Assembly: GCF_032062135.1 (NCBI RefSeq) | Contig: NC_092858.1 | Span: 163,763,664 to 163,827,663 of the forward strand | Direction: 5' to 3' | Source: Pyxicephalus adspersus | Lineage: Eukaryota > Chordata > Amphibia > Anura > Pyxicephalidae | Length of the DNA stretch: 64,000 bases | Shown: positions 1 through 12,117 of the stretch, piece by piece | How positions within the stretch are numbered: the first letter of the stretch is position 1 | Layout: every line of letters begins with the position of its first letter | The notes under the pieces: generated by a model | Told to the model about the DNA's origin: nothing | The model's input: only the letters and a program-made list of their open reading frames with translations | The model's database searches: none | Translations under genes and position numbers: made by a program

Positions 1-45
1 GAACCTAGCGCTGCAAAGGCCAGAGTGCTAACCACTCAGCAAAAT
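1..45 (-). mobile_element. SINE fragment (tRNA-like head)
   Basis: The window opens inside a SINE on the minus strand. The reverse complement reads as the head seen in the fuller copies: a GTGGTTAGCA box-A region followed by TTTGCAGCGCTAGG. The rest of the element lies outside the window. Confidence 0.6.
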
Positions 46-2491
46 ATAAAATAAAAGTGCAAGCAGGCAGGTTTCAAGAGGCTGCGTTTCTTCTGGAATA
101 AAAAAAAACAAATTCAATGCCTGTTCACAATCTTCTCTATAAGGTATGTGCAGCTCAGTGTATGATCCAAGAATAGCATAGTTGGGGGAAAAAATATTTT
201 CCGTGTGCATGTACACACGCTACAGCATTCTGACCTGGCCAATCTAAATGGCCAAAAATCCTGAATTTGGAGGAGAACGGAGTGAAGATATTGGCCCTGG
301 GAAAGGAATGAGGGGAGGAGAGGTGAATTTAATTGCAAAAAGACAAGTAGGTTTATTTTAAATTTGTTATTGGCATTGGTTTTAGCTTTAAATAATATAG
401 GGAAAAGAGATCATAGTCCTTCACTGGGTGATCAAAGATTGGCCTGGATAGGTTTGCAGGTTTATTATGGAGGACACTAAGATCCATTTTTGCCCTGAAG
501 TGTTTTGAACAGGTTTGCAGGTTACATGGTTCTCAAACTCTTGGTAGCTTCCCAGCGACAATTCTGCCTCCATGTAGAACAATTAGTCACCTTTACGAGA
601 CCCTAAAGAATGGCTGGGTGTTGCAGGTTAGTTCATTAAAGACGTTCACAGCCCCGGTAGTCTCTACACCTTGCGTGGTGAGCCTTCTGTAGAGCTGTGA
701 AAACCTCCTGTCTGGTGTTACTGGAGCCAAAATATTTCTCCATTAGTGATATAACCACCAAAAGAACCCTCACGGCAGGAAATCCCAAGACACCATTTAG
801 TACCTACTATGCTACATGATCACATTGTGATATGAAATAATAATATGAATGTGGGGCCCTGCAAAGCAGAACTCCAGGTAAAAGTCAATCCAATGATTCA
901 TTCACATCTATCTGCAATGTATCTACATCTTCCCAAAATCCCCTGCACAGCAGAAATGTTATGACGCATTTATTTGAAGAGGTTTCAATCCTGTACTAAA
1001 CTTTTCATAAAGTAGAATGATTGTATTAAGTTATTATAGTGGCCCACAATACTGTAAATGGAGTAAAGATAAAATGTACAAACGAGTCCCGTCTTTCCTA
1101 CAAGAAACGGTCACATTTTAGGAGCCTATTAAGTGTCTGACTGTAACGGCTGCTGTAATTATCTACTTCTGCTACTCCGCAGCTGTCCGCCACTCACATA
1201 AACAAAATATATATTGCAGGAAATGCTGAATCTTAGATGCAGCTTTGGCAAATCTACAAGTTATGGAAGGGACACAAAAGAATCTTAAAAGTGTGGTTTA
1301 GGCAGTTTATGTGTATACATTTTACACTTTTTTTTTTTTTTTTTTTTATTGTAAACTAATTTAAATATTTACATATTATGCCACCATTATGTCACAGATG
1401 TCATCCTATTCCAGTATGGTGGTAACATCATCTTAAATTCAGATGAACAGATATTATCAGGGATTCCACCAGTTCAAAGTGTGCGAGAGGTATTTTTGAT
1501 ATTCTCTTCTTCCGAGTAAATGTTTTGTATATTGTGGCTCAGGATCATACACACGATTATTTATACAAGCACAACTATCTTCTCTTCAATATTAAATTGT
1601 TGAAGCCACATCCCACGCGTTCCACCTGTGTTCCCCGTATACATATATGCAATCCAACTGCAGTTTTGTCTTTCCTTCCTGGCACTAATCCATAAACAAA
1701 CAGAAATGTAAGGAATAAAAGGAACACCAAGTAAATCAAGGATCTCGTGCCTATTAGAAAGTCGGTATGAAAAGGACAAGTTTTTTTTCTTTTCTTCAAG
1801 TGGCGTGGAATGATTGCCGTTTCTCTAATGAATAGAAGGGAGTCTATCAATGTCTTTTAGACACAATCAGGGAGGCAAGTACAGGTCAGACCAGCAGCAT
1901 GTGGATACATGTAGAGCTTTCTCAATTCATGCATTGTGCCTGCAAATATTTAAAGGAGTACTCCCAAACTAAAACCAAAAAGCAATTCCAGGCAAAAAGT
2001 GAACCAATCAATGAGTTACTAAGGTTATCCAACAAACAAAGAAACTCTGATAAAAGGTCATCCAATTTACCAGCATTTCACATGGTTGATGGGAGAGGAC
2101 TTCCTGCATCCTGTGCACTGCAGCCCACTATTCCACCTTCATGAACTGCAACACAAACGTAAATTTACAAGGCACGTTTTATATTGAAAGGTGGGTGCAA
2201 AACATTTCTTGGCCATTTTAAGCTTTCTGTACACCATGTGCCTTCAATGAATGGGTTAAGGAGTAGCCGCCGCCCTGCATTAAAAGGGGTTCCCAGGATC
2301 CAAAATTGCCAACAAATGAGTTGAAAGACAAGCTACATACATTTATTTTGAGGAGTACATATATAACATCAGGATGTATTAACTGGGCAAATTAGGAAAG
2401 AAGCTGAAAGAGCATGCTTATCATGATCTATAAAATCCATGTGATTATGCTCACTGTAAGAACCTAGTGATCAGCAAAGAGCCAAACAAGT
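46..2491. other. Unique-looking non-coding stretch
   Basis: No convincing gene, RNA or repeat was recognised. A run of 20 T lies at 1328-1347. Short open frames here (under 92 codons) have no recognisable domain. Confidence 0.5.
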
Positions 2492-3534
2492 TTTTTTTTT
2501 CATATTACAACATACTTGGATATGGAGTGGTGAAGGAGAATGACCAGGAACTTTCTTATAACAAAAAAGGTTTACCCTTTTAAGCACAAGTCTCTGTTTT
2601 TGAAAGGTTCACTGGTACCAGACAACATCCATTAAAGCCAACCTGTATATACCCAAAAAGTATCTGCATATTTTTGATACACAGTTATATTGTAAAAACT
2701 ATTTATTACCTATGAACGGGCTAATGTAATTAAAATCGTTTGCAGTTGAAGCTGGGAGCCATGAGAATATCTGATCACTGCATGTAAAGACTACAATATA
2801 ACATATTTAATGTAGACAATGTTATTATGTGGTTGAAGAAAGGCCATTGTGTTACCCCCAGACCAGTTGTTATACTCCCATTTTACAGCTAGGCAGAAGA
2901 CGATTTGTAAAACAAATTTTTAAACCATTGAAAAATATTTACTGCAGAGTTAATTCAAAAACTACAAAAAATGCTGCTCCAGCTTTAAATGGATTGGCCA
3001 ACGATTGGCAGCAGGTAACCTAAAACATCACATTGTAACAATAAATCATCACCCACATTTTACATGACTCCATGGTAGCCCCATACAAATACAATGTGTG
3101 CCAAAAAGCACAAGTCCCACCCTTGAAAAAGTAGTACAGTGTATTGTGTCCTGTGCTAAAGCACATTCACATAAAGGATGCATCCAATATGAAAATACTG
3201 ACCTTTATAAAGTCTCCCAATTTGCACAGGACATTTAGAGGGCTCTATTGGTGCAACAAATGTAGCGCTTTAGGATATCTGCTCTCCAGTCTCACCATTA
3301 AGTTTTCAATGTAGGTTTTAAGTGCCGACACCTTCCTGGAATCACCACAGGGCCATTTCTTGGACATTTATGTTATATTCCTATTGGTTTTTATTCCTTA
3401 ATAAAGAACTGTGTGTGATGTGTACATGTGCTTTAACATGCACCAAAACAGGGTCTCTTTATTAGAACTTAGCTCAGTAGAGAAACTGTAGAACAGCAAC
3501 AACACACAAACGCTGAAAACAATGGCAAGCTAGC
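2492..3534 (+). repeat. 1,043-bp direct duplication, copy 1
   Basis: The segment runs from a T-tract followed by CATATTACAACATAC to GGCAAGCTAGC. It is repeated immediately downstream at an offset of exactly 1,043 bp. Reading both copies side by side I found one difference, G at 3350 versus C at 4393. It contains no recognised gene; a 64-codon open frame (2829-3023) is copied along with it. Confidence 0.95.
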
Positions 3535-4577
3535 TTTTTTTTTCATATTACAACATACTTGGATATGGAGTGGTGAAGGAGAATGACCAGGAACTTTCTT
3601 ATAACAAAAAAGGTTTACCCTTTTAAGCACAAGTCTCTGTTTTTGAAAGGTTCACTGGTACCAGACAACATCCATTAAAGCCAACCTGTATATACCCAAA
3701 AAGTATCTGCATATTTTTGATACACAGTTATATTGTAAAAACTATTTATTACCTATGAACGGGCTAATGTAATTAAAATCGTTTGCAGTTGAAGCTGGGA
3801 GCCATGAGAATATCTGATCACTGCATGTAAAGACTACAATATAACATATTTAATGTAGACAATGTTATTATGTGGTTGAAGAAAGGCCATTGTGTTACCC
3901 CCAGACCAGTTGTTATACTCCCATTTTACAGCTAGGCAGAAGACGATTTGTAAAACAAATTTTTAAACCATTGAAAAATATTTACTGCAGAGTTAATTCA
4001 AAAACTACAAAAAATGCTGCTCCAGCTTTAAATGGATTGGCCAACGATTGGCAGCAGGTAACCTAAAACATCACATTGTAACAATAAATCATCACCCACA
4101 TTTTACATGACTCCATGGTAGCCCCATACAAATACAATGTGTGCCAAAAAGCACAAGTCCCACCCTTGAAAAAGTAGTACAGTGTATTGTGTCCTGTGCT
4201 AAAGCACATTCACATAAAGGATGCATCCAATATGAAAATACTGACCTTTATAAAGTCTCCCAATTTGCACAGGACATTTAGAGGGCTCTATTGGTGCAAC
4301 AAATGTAGCGCTTTAGGATATCTGCTCTCCAGTCTCACCATTAAGTTTTCAATGTAGGTTTTAAGTGCCGACACCTTCCTGGAATCACCACACGGCCATT
4401 TCTTGGACATTTATGTTATATTCCTATTGGTTTTTATTCCTTAATAAAGAACTGTGTGTGATGTGTACATGTGCTTTAACATGCACCAAAACAGGGTCTC
4501 TTTATTAGAACTTAGCTCAGTAGAGAAACTGTAGAACAGCAACAACACACAAACGCTGAAAACAATGGCAAGCTAGC
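3535..4577 (+). repeat. 1,043-bp direct duplication, copy 2
   Basis: This second copy abuts copy 1 with no spacer and ends at GGCAAGCTAGC, after which the sequence diverges. The near-identity means either a very recent tandem duplication or a false duplication in assembly; the nearby N gap (5430) favours caution. Confidence 0.95.
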
Positions 4578-5429
4578 CGGCCTGTTCAGTCAAGGAAAAA
4601 ATGTAGTTTAGGTTGGGTGCCCTGCAGCAGGATATTACCATAGCTGAGATGAATGGCGTCTTAGCCTGGCTGTATTGTTTTGATGTTCCACTTTCATTTA
4701 TCCTTGTATTACCAGGAGAGACATTACACAAGCCGAATCCCTCTGACTCAAAGCCCGTTTTTCCAGTGTTGGACTGGAAACCTCCACCTTGTTTTGCGGT
4801 CATGTTTCTACGGATCCTATTAAACCTGTACACAAAAAGTTTGTCTAACTTGCTAATAATGTTTTAGGAGGGAATAAAAAACAATTAGGCTTGCAGGGCA
4901 TGGATGGTCTTGTAAATTTGTTTTCAAAACTCATCAAAAAAGTCATCTTATCACTGTCTTTTAACCTTGTGATTCACAGTCTTACATAAATAAATATGGT
5001 AACAAAGAAAGGACAAGAATGACAGACTAATTTACACTTTTACAAACAAAGGTAACAATGGCAGCAGGACATGTAGGGAACCACTAATGAGTGAAGTTGC
5101 TTTCCTAAACTAAAAAAAACTCACTTGCTTTTTTTGTGTCTAAGATAGGCAAGTTTTACTAAAAAAATTATTAATTTGTATGGCAACTAAAGGATATTGT
5201 TAGGGTGCCCCAATGCTTCAATCTCTCCTTTGTACTAAAAAAAGTAAGCCCAACCTTAGAAACCCAACTTTATTTTTCTGTTGTAAAGTAAAACTGTGGA
5301 ACAGCTATGGTTGTGTAGCCTTAAAATGCAAAAAGAAGAGATGGACCATTTTCCATTATCTATTTACCTTTTATGTTAGATATTTTATAGGAGTTCACAA
5401 ATACTGCATCATAACCCAGGGATGGAAAG
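4578..5429. other. Unique-looking stretch up to the gap
   Basis: AT-rich sequence with no recognised gene or repeat. Overlapping open frames on both strands (4573-4867) show no family signature and look like chance. Confidence 0.5.
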
Positions 5430-5910
5430 NNNNNNNNNNNNNNNNNNNNNNNNNNNNNNNNNNNNNNNNNNNNNNNNNNNNNNNNNNNNNNNNNNNNNNN
5501 NNNNNNNNNNNNNNNNNNNNNNNNNNNNNNNNNNNNNNNNNNNNNNNNNNNNNNNNNNNNNNNNNNNNNNNNNNNNNNNNNNNNNNNNNNNNNNNNNNNN
5601 NNNNNNNNNNNNNNNNNNNNNNNNNNNNNNNNNNNNNNNNNNNNNNNNNNNNNNNNNNNNNNNNNNNNNNNNNNNNNNNNNNNNNNNNNNNNNNNNNNNN
5701 NNNNNNNNNNNNNNNNNNNNNNNNNNNNNNNNNNNNNNNNNNNNNNNNNNNNNNNNNNNNNNNNNNNNNNNNNNNNNNNNNNNNNNNNNNNNNNNNNNNN
5801 NNNNNNNNNNNNNNNNNNNNNNNNNNNNNNNNNNNNNNNNNNNNNNNNNNNNNNNNNNNNNNNNNNNNNNNNNNNNNNNNNNNNNNNNNNNNNNNNNNNN
5901 NNNNNNNNNN
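5430..5910. other. Assembly gap (481 N)
   Basis: An uninterrupted run of N. Open frames that read through it are artefacts. The true length of the missing sequence is unknown. Confidence 1.
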
Positions 5911-6237
5911 TTTATTATGTAAATATATATTATGTTAAATAGAGAGTATCTTGTCCTGTCATATATGTATATAATCTTTCTATATACATTTGCAGAAAAA
6001 TTCCCCTCTACATCATCTTCTGAATAAGCAGATTCACAAAAAAGGCTTTAAAAGGAGATTTCGGCTTTCTGCAAGACGTGGCTAATGATGTCCAGAAGTA
6101 GTTAGTGAAAATATTTACAGAATAGATACAAGTCAAGCAGGAGGCACAGAGGCTATTGAGATCATTGGGTTAGGTGCAACTATATAATGTAAAGACGGAC
6201 TTTTCATATGTATATGTTTTAAAAAATTCCCATTCAG
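5911..6237. other. AT-rich unique stretch
   Basis: AT-rich sequence starting with TATATATTATG-type runs just after the gap. Nothing recognisable. Confidence 0.5.
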
Positions 6238-6395
6238 TGATCTCCTGCCCCTTTTAATCAGGCGCACCATCCGGCACTTTACAGTAATCACCCGGCTGTT
6301 TTTGGGTGGTTATTGAAGGGTTGGGTCACAATACGGGGGCTGTCACCCACCTACAATTTTTTCCCACCCTGCTTGGGTTCAACACTGCCATTGAT
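6238..6395 (+). repeat. Dispersed repeat family R6, copy 1
   Basis: Shares GCGCACCA, a GTAATCACCCGGCTG-type block, TTGGGTCACAATAC and CACCTACAATTTTTTCCCACCC with 28262-28415 and, inverted, with 8885-8998. Divergence between copies is high, so the family is old. It is probably a non-autonomous DNA transposon, but termini and target duplication were not resolved. Confidence 0.6.
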
Positions 6396-7347
6396 ATGAC
6401 AGTAGTGAACACTGGAAGGGAAATAGAGGGCTTTCAGCTGATATGAAGAACATGAAAACCTTGACAAAACTTTTTGTAATAATCAAATCTGAGGTGATGT
6501 AAATCAGACTAAAAGGTAGTCTTTAACCTGTGAGATTCATTTCTAATAAGCACCGAGGAGACAGGTGACCTCACCCTTCTGTTCAGCTCATCCATCTATC
6601 ACTGAGACAACTCCTGAGGCATGGATACCGAGTGATACAAGAATGCCAAACTATTCCCAGGTGTCTGCCCAGCCAATAAAGAGTACCGGTGCCTGCAGCA
6701 ACATACTGATCATCCACTGCTCTATGGTAACACAGGTCATGCACATCGATTGCATTGATAGCGACCTCCCATGAAAAATGATATGAGCTCTGTTTATTTT
6801 TCTTTCTAAAGTAACCCGAGTCCTGTAGTCTCACTTACCATTTTTGTTCTGCATCAACACAAATTCTCCACTGCAAATATTAAAAAGGGCTTTTCACATT
6901 CATTATATAAGTGGGACATCAGGATTGGCAATGGTGCCTTGGTACAGCGAAGACCTTGTTCTATGTTTTACCAAAAGACACTAAAAGGCAATAAAATTTG
7001 TTCGTACAGCCTAACAGTAAAGCAATATAGTAAGTAATACAGGGAAAGACCAAACTGAACCCTTTTATCAACCAAAAACAGCCGGGTGGTAAAAGAAAAG
7101 TGCCGGGTGGTGCACCCAGCTAAAAGGGTCTGGGGTAACACTGTATAGACAGCGCTAAGGACATCACCCAATCCCCAAATGGCTGCTTTAAAATCCGGCA
7201 ACTGACAGCTCAGGGGTTGCAGTGTAAAAGAAAAAGAATCACATGTTCCAATACCTGGAAATAATAGCGATTCCCAGGCTCCAGTGGGGGAAAGGTGAGT
7301 CGCTTACTAGGAGTGAGCAGCCTATTGAGCAAACTTGTATTTTCACT
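6396..7347. other. Unique stretch with an R6 fragment
   Basis: Mostly unique. At about 7079-7132 a minus-strand fragment of family R6 (GCCGGGTGGTGCACCCAGC) is visible. A 69-codon frame at 6565-6774 has no recognisable domain. Confidence 0.45.
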
Positions 7348-7454
7348 ACTATGGTAGGGACATTAGATTGTGAGCTCCTTTGAGGGACAGTTAGTGACAC
7401 GACTATGGACTTTGTACAGCGCTGCGTAATATGATGGCGCTATATAAATACTGT

Positions 7455-7483
<29 letters not shown>
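7348..7483 (+). mobile_element. SINE 3' tail with (TAA)n
   Basis: Only the 3' third of the SINE is present: ACTATGGTAGGGACATTAG, TTGTGAGC, GTACAGCGCTGCGTAATATG, GGCGCTATATAAATACTG, ending in about nine TAA units. It is 5'-truncated like other copies in the window. Confidence 0.85.
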
Positions 7484-7485
<2 letters not shown>

Positions 7486-8884
7486 AAAAAGGTGTCCCCA
7501 TATCAGAATGTTTATATGTATGCTGGTGTAACCAAAGCATTAACCACTGGTCTACAAAATTAGGCAATGTGAAATTTAAATTTTTGCACTTGGTAGGTTA
7601 CACCTAAAGCTAATAGACCAAGACCCCTTAACTGTGCAAGAGAAGATAAAAGCAATGACCAGAAACAGGTCAAAAACCTCAAGAACCCCTAATCATCATT
7701 TCAGATACTCATTTGATTTGGACAAGCTGGCGAGAGAATTCTTTACAATTTTAACAGTAATTAAAGTTCTTTAAGTGCCTCAGCATTTCCACATTTTTTA
7801 CGGAGAAGAAATGTCTCTAAGACAACCGTGAGACCACTGTCAAATAACAGCTGCTGTTAAAACTTCAGAGCTTTAACTACGGCAGTTAAAAAGCTTTTAA
7901 AAGGTTTGTTGAAGCATACTGAGAAAAATGAGCTGTTCATACTCTCAAAAGTACGCAAACCTCGATCGCTAATATCTCATAAGATTCAACATGCTAAAGG
8001 CATTTCAATTCTGCAGCTTGTAATAAATTGATACCTAGCGACCCCCCTATAAAGGTTCCTCTTCAGCACCTCCCATTTTTAGGCTGACCAAGCTCGGTTA
8101 TTATTTCCCCACTGTGCTGCTGTGTTATGAAGGATTCTGATGATGGTCAATATCAAACCAACCTTTGGAAATGTCATGCAGCCTTTATTGGAGTACATGC
8201 ATGTAGACAGGAGGTGGCTGCATGAAATCAGCAGCATTGAGATGCAAAAAGGTGTAAAGAAGTATTAAATTCTAAAAAATGGGGCATAGTTACATACTAT
8301 ACATATACCAACCATGATTTGAAGCTACTTTAATAACCAGTAATCAAGTCAAAGTCCCATTGGATCTTGCATAAAAATAAATAAAAATTAAACTGTTCAT
8401 TAAAACTGTTCACGGTTGATCAAACTACCTCCGAGTACAGTAAACTGCACGTCACATAATATTAGATATGCAAGAACATCACACATGGGAAGTAATATTA
8501 AGTTCTCATTGTGTGCATTAACAGTACAATGTATTGCTACAATGCATGACTGCATTCATTTCTGTCCTTTAGGTGCATTGTCGTATTTAATGTACTAAGT
8601 GGTACAGAGTGACAACGAATGGCAAACTGGTAGCTCTGTGTTACCATATGTTGAGTTTTCTATATGTCAAGCACATCAATTACATCATAAAAGAAGCTTT
8701 ACTGTCCCTTTCAGACCATAAAGTTGCTGTAAAGTAAGCCACACCAAACAGCCCAACGGCACGGACACCGATTTGGTTTAACTTGCTTTGAAAAGAATGT
8801 TATATAAATTATTTTATAGTTTATTTATGGTCAATTGATCACAAATTCTTCATGGTTTGGCCATTTCTGTATTGTCAGGTTTGA
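7484..8884. other. Unique-looking non-coding stretch
   Basis: No gene or repeat recognised; AT-rich with short chance open frames only. Confidence 0.5.
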
Positions 8885-8998
8885 ACTCAACCCAGAAGCT
8901 GTAGGCAAGAAGCTGTGGGCGGGTGGTTGCCTCTGTATTGTGACCCAGCTCTTCAGTAACCTCCCAAAACAGTTAGGTGGTTACTGAAAAGTGCCATA
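8885..8998 (-). repeat. Dispersed repeat family R6, inverted copy
   Basis: The reverse complement carries CAGTAACCACC, GGTTACTGAAG and CTGGGTCACAATACAG, matching the R6 copies at 6238 and 28262 with many substitutions. Confidence 0.55.
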
Positions 8999-10380
8999 TA
9001 TATATATTCCCTCAATGCCTTTAGAAAAGTTTACACATCAATCACCCTCTGATTAAACAATTTCATGGGCCACAGATACTGTATTATCTCAATCTAAATG
9101 GCATGGCTGGCAATTATTGCTCGCTTCCATTCTATAATAACCTTCCTTATCCTCTATCAGAAGCCCCAGTCAAGGTCAGGACATCACTTGCAGAAAAAGA
9201 TGGCCTAATCGTTAGGGATAATGAACATTATAGGGTCACATGACTCAGGGCTTTGGGAGACAAGTATCAATGTCTCATTATGCGGTATAGGAGTCTGAGT
9301 GAGAAAATGTTATCCCATTGTGTCTGCAGACAGTCAGCGCTTGTGTTTGATGCTGTCAGTGCTCTCCTCTTGATTAAAGTCATTGGCTGATAAATTGCCA
9401 TGTTATCTCAGGAGTACAGGACACCCCACCAAGCACAATGAAGAGTAAAAGGAATCAAAGTGACTAACAAGCAATCTCCATAATGAAAAAATGTATGGTT
9501 ATCTTGCAGGATTGGGCTGCAACATTCCAGAAGGAACAAAAAGAGAATATCAGGGAATTCTTGATTGGCTTTTTCGACAAGGGTTTGGAGTACAGACTTG
9601 TATTACCAAGCTGATTTATTAACAGTAAAAGAGAAAGAAAAGTATTCTTTTTTAATAAAGTGAAATGCATATCATTCTCTTTATTCATTTGCTCAATAAG
9701 ATAACCGTACGTATGATTGCTCAAAATTCAGTCCAACAGAAAGCTTTACAACAAATCAACCTGAGTTGTTTTATTTATTTTTTTATTCTACATTTGATGT
9801 TGATCTTTTTTGGTCTATCAGTTTTGGAATTTAAAAAAAAATGATTGATTCTAAAAAAAAAAAAAAAAAGATCAATGGACTGTTTGATTGAATTGTAAAG
9901 TCATTCCGTATATGGTCAGCCTTAGCTAAACCTCTCATAGTGATTTTTTTTTTTTGTATCTAGTCATTATAAAGACAGGAAGCATAATAATTTGGTATCA
10001 GATAGAGATATCCTGGGCAGCTGAATGACATTTTAGCCTGTTATAGGCTATGTTCCCATGGAAAAAGGTAGCAAACAGTCTGGGGGTACAGAACAAGTAC
10101 AGCTCTTCTAAAAGAGGCAAAATACACCAAACCTTATCCAAGAAACAGCTTAGTTACAGTTCCTACCTCCCCCCTTCACAGCATTAGCTCTACTGCTACA
10201 GTGTAAATATTGGCCAGACAGGGAAACCTCTCACAAAGCATGATGGACATTGAGTAATCTGCCCATGCTCATCTGGACTGGCGCACTGCCAGGGCCCACA
10301 GCTTCCCTGACTTTGGTTACAAAGCAGAACACACATGGTGAAGGAGTTTTCTTCTGTCTAGAGCGCAATCAATGGGGAAT
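8999..10380. other. Unique stretch with A/T homopolymers
   Basis: No gene supported. An A-run of about 16 lies near 9855. A 34-codon open frame after a TTATCTTGCAG acceptor-like site (9510-9614) was noted but is too short to support as an exon. Confidence 0.45.
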
Positions 10381-11031
10381 TTAAAGCGGAACTAAAGTTA
10401 TGAAACAAAAAGAATTGTGAGAAGGGTATCCTGGCATGCCCCTTGGTGCCAGAATTATTGAACTTCATGGTGCATGCGCAAGACTTACATTATTCATGCT
10501 GGGATAAGAAAGAAGGCTGAAGATCAGGAACCCAGGGGAGGACCGGGTAACGAAAGTTGTGCTTGCAGTGGAGCAAACACAAATGAGTGCAATTAAGGAA
10601 AATTAAATTAGCATGTAAGTTTATTTTATTGAGCGTGGGCAGCATGGTGGCTCAGTGGTTAGCACTCTGTCCTGTGCATCGCTGGGTTCCAGGTTCACCC
10701 AGGACACTATCTACATGGAGTTTGCAAGTTCTTCCTGTGTTTGTGTAGGTTTCCTCCCACATGCCAAAAACATGTAGTTGGGTTATTTGCAAAAATTGAC
10801 CTTAGTCTGTAATAAAGACATAGGACTATGGTAGGGACATTAGATTGTGAGCCCGTTTGAGGGACAGCTAGTGACAGACTATGGACTTTGTACAACGCCG
10901 CACAAAATGTTGGCGCTATATAAATACTGTGTAAAATAATAACAAAAGGGAGATTCCATGTTCTACCTGCAATAAAGAACCTTCCTGTTTGCATTTTTTT
11001 TTTTTTTTTATAAGATTAGTCTCGCTTTAAA
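10381..11031 (+). mobile_element. Fold-back element split by a SINE
   Basis: The ends are inverted: TTAAAGCGGAACTAAAG at the left and, at the right, the complement of TTTTAAAGCGAGACTAATC. Similar termini occur at 58886-59226. The SINE at 10637-10943 lies between them, so it inserted into an older element. The right end also carries a T-run of about 16. Superfamily not determined. Confidence 0.55.
10637..10943 (+). mobile_element. tRNA-derived SINE, near full length
   Basis: Begins GGGCAGCATGGTGGCTCAG, which holds a pol III box-A-like TGGCTCAGTGG. A degenerate box B follows, then the GGAGTTTGCAAG...GGTTTCCTCCCACAT body. The body resembles the central domain of vertebrate V-SINEs (recalled similarity, not searched). 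It ends GGCGCTATATAAATACTGTG plus an A/T-rich tail. Pol III transcription and LINE-dependent retroposition are inferred from the class. Confidence 0.85.
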
Positions 11032-11879
11032 AGTTTACCAGATATAAAACAAATTCAGTGCAACTGACCTGGATATCTTCAGGCCCCACTCTGTGCAGTA
11101 GCAAAAGATCACCAAACATTCACTGAAGGCTGGGTGTGATTAAGTGAAAAAGATCAAAGCCCAAGAGCTCAATAATTTATTTACGATCCATCAACCCCCA
11201 TCCCCCAATATCCTGTTCATTGGCCAGGTTCCTATCAATTCCTGATCATGACCTCCTTCCCAGCTGATACCACCAATACCTACGATCATTGTTTTATTGC
11301 TTGCTGGCAGCATTATGTTAACTAGAAATAGATAATGTAAGAAACCTTTATTGTGTTTCCTTGAATTAGACCCCATCAGAAGTGCTGTTTTTTGCAGACA
11401 CAGCTGTCATCAGCTATGTTTAACCTTGAGTTAAGCCTGTGGTTGAGTGGTGGTAAGCACAGTGGTTGTGGACAGAAGGGAATAAGCTGTGTGTATTGCG
11501 CTTAAAAGAGACTATTGTAAAGAACTGCAAATGAAAAAAAACTCCAGTAATTACTATAATGGATTGTGGATATTAATTGCCATACCATTTACTCTTGCTG
11601 GAAGCATCAAATCCCTTTATTTAAAACTACCGAGATGAAAAAGTTTACCAGCTGTGGCAGAGAAAGAAATCATATTTATTTTCTGTTGAACCAACATGTT
11701 CTGCTGTTTTGGAAAGCTTTTTCCTTTGTAAAAATTCTAAACTGTATTTATCAGCTATTTCACCCTAGAACAGTCTGTTATATTTACAATACATCTTCTG
11801 ATAACCGTTCTTTCATCATCGTGATCTAACATATACAGTTCTTAAATTGTAGTTTGTGAATCTGTTGAAAAGTTCTTAC
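11032..11879. other. Unique-looking non-coding stretch
   Basis: No gene or repeat recognised. An 87-codon frame (11566-11829) has no domain signature. Confidence 0.45.
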
Positions 11880-12117
11880 CTGAAGATCCTGCCAGAAGCA
11901 ATACTTTGTTATACAGGCTGACCACACCAAATCATTGCCTCTGAATTAGCAGCATTGTATGCTTGTTGTGTGAATGCCTTTAGATAGGTTTGTCGATCCG
12001 TTGGACCCAATGGGAAACTCATCAGCAAAATGAATAAATTCCGAAGGCTGCCAACCTTTGGGATCTGTAACCTTTTCTCTATAGGCGAGCTGCAATGAGC
12101 TCTCTTGTATTGTCAGG
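11880..12117 (-). pseudogene. Exon-like segment with in-frame stop
   Basis: On the minus strand a CATTGTACAG acceptor-like end (bordering 12117) and a strong CAG/gtaaga donor-like end (bordering 11880) bracket 238 bp. The frame ending in phase with the donor is open except for one TAA about 57 codons in; a second frame is open for over 60 codons. Unrelated peptide-like frames, the internal stop and the lack of a recognised family make this only a candidate for a decayed or frameshifted exon. Confidence 0.15.

Noticed and set aside
2829..4066. Identical 64-codon frames in both duplication copies, ending near CAG/GTAACC
   Set aside because: Identity comes from the DNA duplication; no homolog recognised and the donor-like site alone is weak evidence for an exon.
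5213..5938. 241-codon open frame across the N gap
   Set aside because: Most of it is unknown bases; the flanking translated parts show no family signature.
9510..9614. Short open frame after a TTATCTTGCAG acceptor-like site
   Set aside because: Only 34 codons, no donor, no recognised family; likely by chance.
10637..10720. Stand-alone tRNA gene
   Set aside because: Box A and B are present, but the sequence is the head of a multi-copy SINE without a cloverleaf.
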